NCBI GenBank assembly: GCA_033977485.1
Contig: CM066982.1
Span: forward strand, 35,070,218 to 35,134,217
Origin: Hydrangea macrophylla
Taxonomy: Eukaryota; Streptophyta; Magnoliopsida; Cornales; Hydrangeaceae
DNA: 64,000 nt
Direction: 5' to 3'
The notes under the pieces were generated by a model. It was not told the origin of the DNA. It made no database searches and worked only from the letters and a program-made list of their open reading frames with translations. Shown piece after piece: positions 56,537-64,000 of the stretch. Position numbers and translations under genes: made by a program. The stretch's first letter is position 1. Each line of letters starts with the position of its first letter.

Positions 56537-58816
56537 GTCACAACCCCAACTAGCTTATTACTAGTCCCTAGTGATAAAGCGATAAGAAAATCAAGCTACA
56601 CTAATACTACAATGACTAAAAGAAGAATAAAATAAACTAAAACAAACTAAACTAAATAGAAAGAGATAACTCCAAACTCACTTTTGCAAGAATCGCGGTT
56701 TCATTTAGCGAATGCAACAAGCTGTTAGACCCCTAGGTTCCCCTTAGTAGACGTGTGTTGTCTCGTGAGGGTTTGTAGTGAATGTACCCACAAAACTCTC
56801 CAATTAAAGTTAAATAAGATATAGAAATTTTTTTTAAACACTCCCTCCCACTCAACTGTTAACTTAGCTCCACAAAGACATATTAACCTCAAGCAAACCA
56901 TGAAAGAAATCCACATGCTCCTCATGTTACCAAAGTAGATATAACATGTGTATCTCAGTCATGTATCCGTGTGTGTGTGTGACATTAACAGCTATGCGTT
57001 GAACCTTATTTAGAGTTGTTTGGACTCTCGCACCTATAGAACTTGTAGTTTTAACTTAATCCTCACATTGGTTCACAATCATGAAAGAACGTCTCACTGA
57101 AACTTAGTTAAAAATGATCACACATTACAAGAAAGCTTTGAAAGGAATAAAATTTAGAATACTAATGCTTTCGTACATAACTCAATGAAAGACAAACATT
57201 TAGAGTGTATAGTCTCGCAAAAAGGATACTACTTACTAGAGGAGTGAAATACCGTGGATAACTCACATTATACGTTCATGTTCAAACTAAGTTGTTTAGA
57301 ATCATTAAGGCTTTGACTTTTTAGTTTTTTTATGTAGTAGATAAAGATGACGAGAAAGAAAAATGCACATCTTAGCATATGACGGATCTTATCATCTCAT
57401 TGTATTCTTTTCACATCTCCAACCAACTTTCATCCTTTCATATTTTCCTTTTTCTTTTTCTTTTTTTTACCTTCCACATTCAAACATCTCCTTGTACATT
57501 TCTTTTTATAAGGCCACTCCCATAACTACTCCCTTCCATACTTCAACAATTTAATCATATTAGATATGCAATGGGGTCCATTGAGGTCAAGGTATACGAT
57601 TTAGGAGTTGGGATTTTCATACTAGAATTGGCGATTTTTAATCGGTGTGAGGTTGGGAACAAAATAGTTTCTTGAATGTAGATAATGGTATATGAAAAGG
57701 TTAAGGAGTGAATAACGATGGCTGAATTCATTTTCTTAACTTCTTAGTTTTAGCACTTCAGTGTTCATTGAGTATAGTTGGTAAATCCTGAACGTTCTCC
57801 TCTAATAAGTAGCCAAAAAATAAAAATTAAATGAGACTATTCAACGAATTTAATACGCATATTCAAGGAAGAAAATTCGAATTTTATGTGATAATTCTCT
57901 CAGAATTGAAGATTGGATCCAAAAGCTCACTAAGGGTAACTAGTTTCCACTACTCATTCCTTAGACACAATAGTTGTATTAACTCATTCTTAGGTTCTCT
58001 ACATAGCTATCAACATATGCATATGGCTATTGGATACATGAAAGGTCAACACATGCAATCCTTCTAGTGGTACTAGAAAAATGTGTGAACTTAATTCATA
58101 AAAAGATGAGAATAACATGAATGTGTCATTGATTGGTAACAACTAAGCAGGAGTGAAAGTTCAAAGTTATTCTACCAATAAAGTTCACAATTTTCAAAAA
58201 AATCTTCAAATTTTTAATTTTTAATTTTATGATTTTAAAATTTTAATTTTTAATTGAGATTGTATGATTTTTGCAATAAAATTATTCAGATTGCTAAGTG
58301 TAAACATGCACAGGTGACTATAATTGTAAACATACACAGGCGACTATCTATATGCATCCCACCCCCAACTGAAAATAACAATGTCCTCAGAAGTTGATTT
58401 TCAAATGAAAATAGATGGATATCGATCACCTGATCAACAAAGGAACAACCGCATGCAGAGCAACTTGTAACCGAAGCATACAATCTCCAAACAGCGAATA
58501 TCAAAAGAAACAATACAAAATGATAGAACATGATCCATACATAACAAAATACCCAATCACTGGAATGATAAAACAATAAAAGTACAGAACAATGATAATA
58601 GTGTCCAAAAAATCCAAACAGTCCCACAATATCCAATATCGAAGAGAGTGCGAAGAGAGCAGAGAGAGAAAAGAACAAAAATAAAATAAAAATACAACAA
58701 AACTCCCACACTCTCAACGAGTATCACCAACTAAGCATCGTCAGCAACATCGAACGGTATCTCTATAGGGGCAATAGGAACAGTCATCCCCACTCTACCC
58801 TTTAGGGCACTATCGG
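56537..58816 (-). other. Athila 3' UTR
   Basis: AT-rich. At 58354-58390 the - strand reads gaggacattgttatt... then cagttgggggtgggatgc, a conserved Athila-type purine tract that could act as an extra PPT. A hydrophobic frame at 58717-58286 has several membrane-segment-like runs, but it overlaps this motif and I do not call it a gene. Confidence 0.45.
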
Positions 58817-60121
58817 TCAGGTCAGATGAAAGAACAGTCCCAACCAGAGGTGGTGCAGATGATGATGATAGGGCGGAAGGATCAACATGCAGAGATGGAG
58901 CAAAAGATAAAGGATCAGTAGTGGGTGGTACAACAGGGGTGGTGGATGTGAAGCTGTGTATAACGACTGATCAACCCCCATCTGTATCAGAATCTCCTCG
59001 AGCATAGTCGTCATACGGTCCATCTTGCCCTCAAGCCGCATATGTTCCTCCCTCTCCTCGATGAATAAATTGTGGAGAGTCTGGAGAGACACTGATGAGG
59101 ACTCTCCTTGGGTGGGAGCCTGAGACCGTTGTCTCAACTCAAACTACGCTACCTCAATGTGAGGGTCAACCTCGTCATCCAAATTAGGCTCCTCAGCCTC
59201 GGAAGGCATCCCAGAAGCCGCACCCTTAGTGTTGGGGCCTCCACCTCGCCTCCTCTTTGCTCTAACCTTCGCTTTTCCTTTTAATTTCCTCTTTTTCTGC
59301 ACATCAGAATGACATGCCGCCATCTCGCCAAATCAAATGGATGCTTGTGTGATCACATATGTGGCCAACGAGAGTAACCCCACCTGCTCGATCACTCGAT
59401 GGATGGGCCAAATGCCCTTCAGATGGCGCTTGGCGATAATGCATAGAGTCGGCTGGATAAAGAAATTGATATAGAGGCAAGGCAGACAGATGCGTTGTCC
59501 CGTCCCAATGGCATAAAGGATACGAGCGTACCATGGCGCCACCTTCTCATGCTATGAAGTCATAAAAATATAGTTGGCGAGCGCCAGGTGGAGGAGAAGG
59601 TACTTTTCGGTCAGAAATTGATCTTTGATCAAGGAAACACCGTTCCAAATTTGAACAGCCCCTTTCGTGATCTCACGTATGATAGCAGAGGAAAAAGTCT
59701 CTGGGGCACCTGGTATATTAGGGTAGAAGTAGTCAGGTACCTCATGTACCCCCAGAGCAGTGGCCATGGTAGCTGGGCTAAAGATGATCTCATGTCCTCG
59801 GAAGAAAGAATGGTACATAAACGGGGCCTTGGGATCTTTGATCATCGTCGCACATGCTTCACGAACCCAAGTGATGTTTACCCGTTTGGCTTGTACTAGC
59901 ATATCGTACCAAAGGGGCATGTCCCTGATCCTTTCTAGAAACCATGGAACGGATAGCCAGATAGACTCAAGTGGTCGCTCTAGAATCACCTTTCGTGCCT
60001 GAAAATAGCAAGTGAACCAAACTCGGTCCTCATTGTTCCGAAACCCATGAGCGGGTACCGGATTAGGTACGACAAGATCGAGAGGCTTAGACTTATGGTA
60101 GTCTGTGATAGGATTCATCAT
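58817..60121 (-). pseudogene. Athila env-like frame (putative plant transposon protein domain)
   Basis: The ATG at 60121 (MMNPITDYHKSK) opens a frame that stays in register to 58817 but contains three stops: TAG near 59552, TGA near 59333 and TAG near 59140. Residues ~60-215 match the domain often named 'putative plant transposon protein': W-x2-VPWFLERIRDMPLW, FFRGHEIIFSPATMATALGV, YLLLHLALANYIF, then APWYARILYAIGTG. A basic KKRKLKGK segment and a coiled-coil-like MRLEGKMDRMTTMLEEIL follow. Athila elements carry such an env-like ORF after pol. Its function is not established. It is preceded by a TATA-like box and dyad arrays. Confidence 0.7.
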
Positions 60122-60210
60122 GAAGGCCCTGAAATGGAGAAAGATAAAGAAAAACTAATGAAAACATGAAAAAAGAATAGAATAAAAATAGAAAACTGAT
60201 TCTGCATCAG

Positions 60211-60288
60211 TTCGATGGATTAAAGGATTTTCGATCGATTGAATAGGGACTAGGCTCGATCACTTGAGCCTAGCTCGATCAATCGAAC
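60211..60288 (-). repeat. Dyad array A5
   Basis: Dyads start at 60211, 60230, 60255 and 60274, with steps of 19, 25 and 19. It lies just upstream of the env-like ATG. Confidence 0.75.
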
Positions 60289-60642
60289 ATAGCAGAACTG
60301 CGGGGATAAGAAGGAATAACAGAAAAAGGAAAACAACAAGAATCCTATGATTACCATGACTATTAATTGGTCTTAGGACCAATGGAGGGGCACCCCCTCT
60401 CGTTTAAAAAAAAACAAGAAATGGTGAGGGTCATGAGGACCGTACCTTGGTAAGCGCAGAGGAGAGATAGATGAACTGATGACGAAGATGGTGGGGGTAA
60501 TCTGGAGTCCCAAAAATTAAGAGTGATTAGGGAGGGGACAAAATTGCCCCGAGCTCTCTCTCTGTCTCTCTCTCTTTCTCTCTTTGTACTAAAACGCTCA
60601 GGAGTGAGAGTGAGAAACTAATGAAAAGTGCTGGGGATACCT

Positions 60643-60653
60643 CGTTTATAAAC
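60643..60653 (-). promoter_or_regulatory. TATA-like box next to dyad array A6
   Basis: gtttataaac lies directly downstream (- strand) of array A6 and is followed by a GA-rich tract and, 520 bp on, by the env-like ATG. It is a candidate internal promoter. Activity is inferred. Confidence 0.35.
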
Positions 60654-60657
60654 AACT

Positions 60658-60769
60658 CTCAAGTGATCGAGACACTTCGATCGATCGAATATGCGATCGC
60701 TTGAAGGTTTTTCAATCGCTTGAGAATTCCAAGTTCTCAATCGATCGAGAATAGTTCGATCGATCGAAC
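60658..60769 (-). repeat. Dyad array A6
   Basis: Dyads start at 60658, 60676, 60692, 60711, 60736 and 60755, with steps of 18, 16, 19, 25 and 19. Confidence 0.75.
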
Positions 60770-61098
60770 ATGAAATTTTCTAGAAACTATAAGCAGAGCC
60801 TCTGTGTACCCCCAACGGATACAAATTGTTCTGGACATACAAGAATAGTCTAAAAGCAGTGCAAACACAGACATGTAAGCCATAATTGATCATCAACATA
60901 GTAAAATAAAATTGCAAATTTTATCAATATACTTTTTAATAGCATCCATTTTGCCAAGTTATAACCCCAAATTGGTACTTATGACCTTATTACACAGAAA
61001 AACTAGAATTTAAAACAAAACTAACAATTCTTTGTCTAGCATTACACTTTAATTGAGAAAAGATGAATCAAATGACAAAACACAGCTAAAGTGGGTCA

Positions 61099-62043
61099 CT
61101 AATCTTTGAAAATGAAAATTCCCTCTTCTGTAATTGTTTCATACTCTGCCAAATCTTCAAAAGTGGAGTCCAAACTCGATAATTCATGATTCCAGAAGGA
61201 TCTGAAATTGTCCAAAATATCATCGAAAGTGTCAGAAACCTCCAAAGAGTTGAAAGCACAAGCAAGAGGTGATACTGGTGAGACTGACGACATCATAGAT
61301 AAGGAGTGTAACTCCTTAGCTGGTTATTCTCTTACGGCAGAGTACCAGGAGACCCTATGTAAGGTCCATAAAATAGTAGGTACAGAAGGAACATTGGTAG
61401 ACTGTTGGGGTATATAGTGATAATCCTGGACAAGGAAAACAAAAGAGAACCAAAAAGAAAGAAATTAAATAAAACAAATGAAAGAGCTAAAAGTGAAAGG
61501 AGTAAACAAAGAAAGACAAAAAAGAAAAGAAAATGAGATGTGACAAAGAATTAACCTTACTATTGGCGTGATAGAACCATGTGCACTAGCAGGTAGGGAA
61601 CATTGAAGCCGGATCAACAAATAGCTCATGTGTACAAAGATGTATGGAACTAAGGCGATGACGATGAAGTCATCCACATATGTGAAGACAGCGTTATGAC
61701 GTTCGGGCACCACAGCTTGTAAATCGTCTTCATCCCATGGTTCCCACATTGAGTCATTCTCCTACTGTTCAAAGAGTGCATCATCTACTTCCCCAATGAA
61801 ATACCCCTCCGGTTCTCTTTCCTCTTTAGGGAAGTCCATATTCTCAAAAGGATTAATGTTGAGGAGGGTAGGATTATAAGGGATGTACCCTTGGGTCAGG
61901 TCAATTACATCATCCGCCTCGGGTCCTTGATAAGGAGAAAGGTAGAATGCAATATCCTTGGTAGTCTAGGGAGGGTTCTAGTATTCTGCATCAGTCTATA
62001 ACCCAATCAAATGGACGTTGTCGTCTCTCATATTGAACAACCT
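61099..62043 (-). pseudogene. Post-pol Athila frame(s), unknown function
   Basis: From about 62023 the - strand reads in one register through TTKDIAFYLSPYQGPEADD, LTQGYIPYNPTLLNINPFE, KEEREPEGYFIGEVDDALFE and WEPWDEDDLQAVVPERH to about 61690, interrupted by four TAG codons. A separate frame at 61296-61099 is acidic and Ser-rich (DTFDDILDNFRSFWNHELSS). I do not recognise a domain in either. Their place between integrase and the env-like frame suggests an element-specific accessory region. Confidence 0.45.
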
Positions 62044-62184
62044 ACAGGGGAAAGATAATATGGAATAGCAGATTAGAATCGCAGTCACACTCACAAAGGA
62101 GAAATAAAGTAGAAATAGATGAAAAGAAAAAAAAATGCACTAAAAGTAAAGAGTACAACAACTGTTTGCGAACACGCTTTGGCA

Positions 62185-64000
62185 TTTTAAGTAGAAGCAT
62201 AGTTGGGCTCATTCAGTTGGATGTGCTCAACTTCGGGTTGAAAATTGTCCAAGAACGGCTTCAATCTTTGGCCATTGACCTTGAGACTTTCATCGTTCTT
62301 TGGATTGAATAGCTTGACGGCCCCATATGGAAAAATAGATTTGACTATGAATGGTCTTGTCCACCGAGATTGGAGTTTTTCTGGGAAGAAGTGAAGGCGA
62401 GAATCATATAATTTGCCCTGGCTCGAATGATTTACGAAAGATCGTTCTATCGTGGCGAGCCTTCAACCTTTCCTTATGCAACTTCGCAGAGTTATACGCA
62501 TCTCTATGGATTTTCTCTAGCTCTGCGAGTTGAAGTTTTCTTAACTGCCCTCTCTCTTTAATATCAGAGTTTAATGAGCGTGTCGCCTAATATGCTTCAT
62601 GCTAAATTTCGACGGGGAGATAACATGCCTTTCCATACACTAGCCTATATGGGGACATTCCCAGGTTTGTTTTGTAAGTAGTATGGTACACCCATAGAGC
62701 ATCGGTTAGTTTGTATGCCCAGTCTTTCCTGTTTGAACTAACCATTTTTTCGAGAATATGTTTTATTTCTCGGTTAGCCAATTTTGCCTGCTCGTTAGTT
62801 TGTGAGTGATAGGCTAAGGCAATTTTATGGTTAACCCATACTTTTTGAGAAGTGACTCCAATGGTCTATTTCAGAAGTGCTTTCCTTAGTCACTAATTAA
62901 TGCCTTTGGGGTTCCAAAACGCGAAAGAATATTTTCTTTTAAGAAAGAAATAACTGTTGGATGATCATTTCGCTTTGTTGGGATTGCCTCTACCCATGTC
63001 GAGATATACTCCACAGCAAGGAGTATGTGCTCGCAATTATTTGACTTCGAAAATGGGCCCATGAAATCTATGCCCCAACAATCAAAAATTTCGATTGTGA
63101 TTGTGGGAGTTAAAGGCATAGAATTTTGTTTTTAGATTGCGCCGAGCTTTTGACAGTGTTGGCACGATTTACAAAATTCATGGGCATCCTTGAACATGGT
63201 TGGCCAATAGAAATTGCTATGTAGGATTTTCTATATGGTCTTCTATGAAGCAAAATGGCCATCGCAAGCTTCAGAGTGGCATGAAGCTAAGATCACAGTT
63301 ATATCCTCATTTGGAACGCAACGTCTGATGACCTGATCGGCACAATACTTGAATAAGTACGGGTCATCAAAGAAGAAGTGACGTGCAAAAGAGAGGAATC
63401 TTTTTTTTATCATAATTTGACCAATAACTTGGGGTCTCTCCCATGACTAGGTAATTTACTATATCTACATACTAGGGAAAACTGGAAACAGTCATTAGTT
63501 GCTCATCTGGTAATTCATCCTTGATCGGTATAAATTCAGTATTGTTAACAAAGGTTAACCGAGACAAATGGTTCGCAACCACATTCTCTACTCCCTTTTT
63601 ATCTTTGATTGTGATATCAAACTCTTGGAGTAGGAGCATCCAACGAATCAACCTTTGTTTTGAATCTTTCTAGGATAACAGGTATTTGAGGGCTGAGTGG
63701 TCTATAAAACAGACAATTCGGGACCCTATTAGATAAGACCTGAATTTATCCAAGGCAAAAACTATAGCCAGTAGCTCTTTTTCAGTAGTTGTATAATTCA
63801 TTTGAGCTTCGTTCAACATTCGACTGGCATAGTCGATAACATAGGGTTTATTGTTCTTCCTCTGTCCTAGAATTATACCAATAGCATAGTCACTAGTGTC
63901 GCACATTAGTTTGAATGGAAAACCCTAGTCGAGTGCCTGTATTATCAGTGCGGAGGTAAGGTGCTCTTTTAGTGCATCAAAAGATATTTGACAGATTTTT
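62185..64000 (-). pseudogene. pol: Athila pol C-terminus: RNase H and integrase
   Basis: Reading from the window edge: the end of reverse transcriptase, RNase H (MCDTSDYAIGIILGQRKNNK, YASRMLNEAQMNYTTTEKEL, IDHSALKYLL; 63906-63670), a connection, the integrase HHCC zinc finger (ASCHSEACDGHF and FCKSCQHCQK; about 63300-63130), the integrase core (CWGIDFMGPF, WVEAIPTKRNDHPTVISFLK, SRFGTPKALISD; 63119-62886) and, after a frame change, NREIKHILEKMV, GMSPYRLVYGKACYLPVEI and the C-terminal LHFFPEKLQSRWTRPFIVK to about 62185. These enzymes remove template RNA and insert the cDNA. Several stops (TAA, TGA, TAG) and frameshifts show it is dead. The motifs fit Athila best. Confidence 0.85.

Larger units (their letters stand above)
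60122..61098 (-). other. Spacer upstream of the env-like frame
   Basis: No gene. It contains dyad arrays A5 and A6, a TATA-like box and a GA-rich leader-like tract on the - strand (60595-60555). The far part, 60780-61098, shows nothing recognisable. Confidence 0.5.
54949..64000 (-). mobile_element. Athila-type retrotransposon, 3' part
   Basis: On the - strand the order is RNase H, integrase, a post-pol frame, an env-like frame, UTR, PPT and 3' LTR. The integrase and the extra frames after pol are typical of Athila (Ty3/gypsy). All frames carry stops, so this copy is inactive. The 5' half lies beyond 64000. Confidence 0.8.

Noticed and set aside
56384..56635. 83-codon + strand frame near the Athila LTR start
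   Set aside because: It is antisense to the PPT and LTR boundary and has no domain.
58286..58717. Hydrophobic 143-codon frame as an envelope transmembrane protein
   Set aside because: Its end runs through the conserved purine-tract motif of the Athila UTR, and T-rich DNA readily encodes hydrophobic runs.
1..64000. Host protein-coding genes, tRNA or rRNA genes
   Set aside because: Every frame with recognisable domains belongs to a transposable element. No cloverleaf or rRNA sequence was noticed by eye.

Overview
This is plant nuclear DNA, most likely from a eudicot with a large repeat-rich genome. It is AT-rich, has no convincing host gene and no RNA gene, and is filled with nested LTR retrotransposons of plant-specific lineages (Tat/Ogre, Athila, Tekay/Del, Copia) plus one hAT DNA transposon. 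Lineage names rest on motif recognition in translated sequence and on LTR, primer-binding-site (PBS) and polypurine-tract (PPT) landmarks. No database search was possible.

Layout. (1) 1-2277: the 3' end of a Copia LTR, a tRNA-iMet PBS, a long leader with two arrays of TCGATCGA-type dyads, and a decayed Copia gag. (2) 2278-22330: element 'Ogre-P' (+ strand), a non-autonomous Tat/Ogre element. It has LTR 2782-6004, PBS, only the C-terminal part of gag (7554-8156), about 6.5 kb of tandem-repeat-rich 3' UTR, a hairpin, PPT and LTR 14761-22330. The 3' LTR carries a 3,409-bp hAT transposon (18688-22096) with a transposase frame broken by one stop codon. The other LTR preserves the unoccupied insertion site. 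(3) 22331-24330: a (C)CAATCGATTGG dyad array and a broken Tekay-type gag on the - strand. (4) 24331-50177: 'Ogre-M' (- strand), a tandem LTR-internal-LTR-internal-LTR complex of a related non-autonomous family. Its middle LTR holds a 4,700-bp solo LTR (34859-39558) and one internal region holds a 1,327-bp Athila-like solo LTR (41877-43203). Both insertions have exact 5-bp target duplications. One internal region carries a gag fragment, and the other carries an Ogre ORF1 (DUF7745-like) in the same slot. (5) 50178-54947: LTR debris, a possible LINE tail and a Tat-type gag-PPT-LTR remnant on the - strand. (6) 54949-64000: the 3' part of an Athila-type element on the - strand, with RNase H, integrase, a post-pol frame, an env-like frame, PPT and 3' LTR. 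It runs off the window end.

Functionally, the Ogre-P and Ogre-M elements have cis-signals (promoter, PBS, PPT) but no polymerase, so they would depend on an autonomous partner's enzymes. The most unusual signal is structural. LTR promoters and leaders of several unrelated lineages carry short arrays of dyad-symmetric motifs at a mean pitch near 22 bp, with unrelated motif sequences. The tandem arrays and conserved UTR blocks of the non-autonomous Ogre elements are mostly built round a small hairpin core, again with unrelated sequences.
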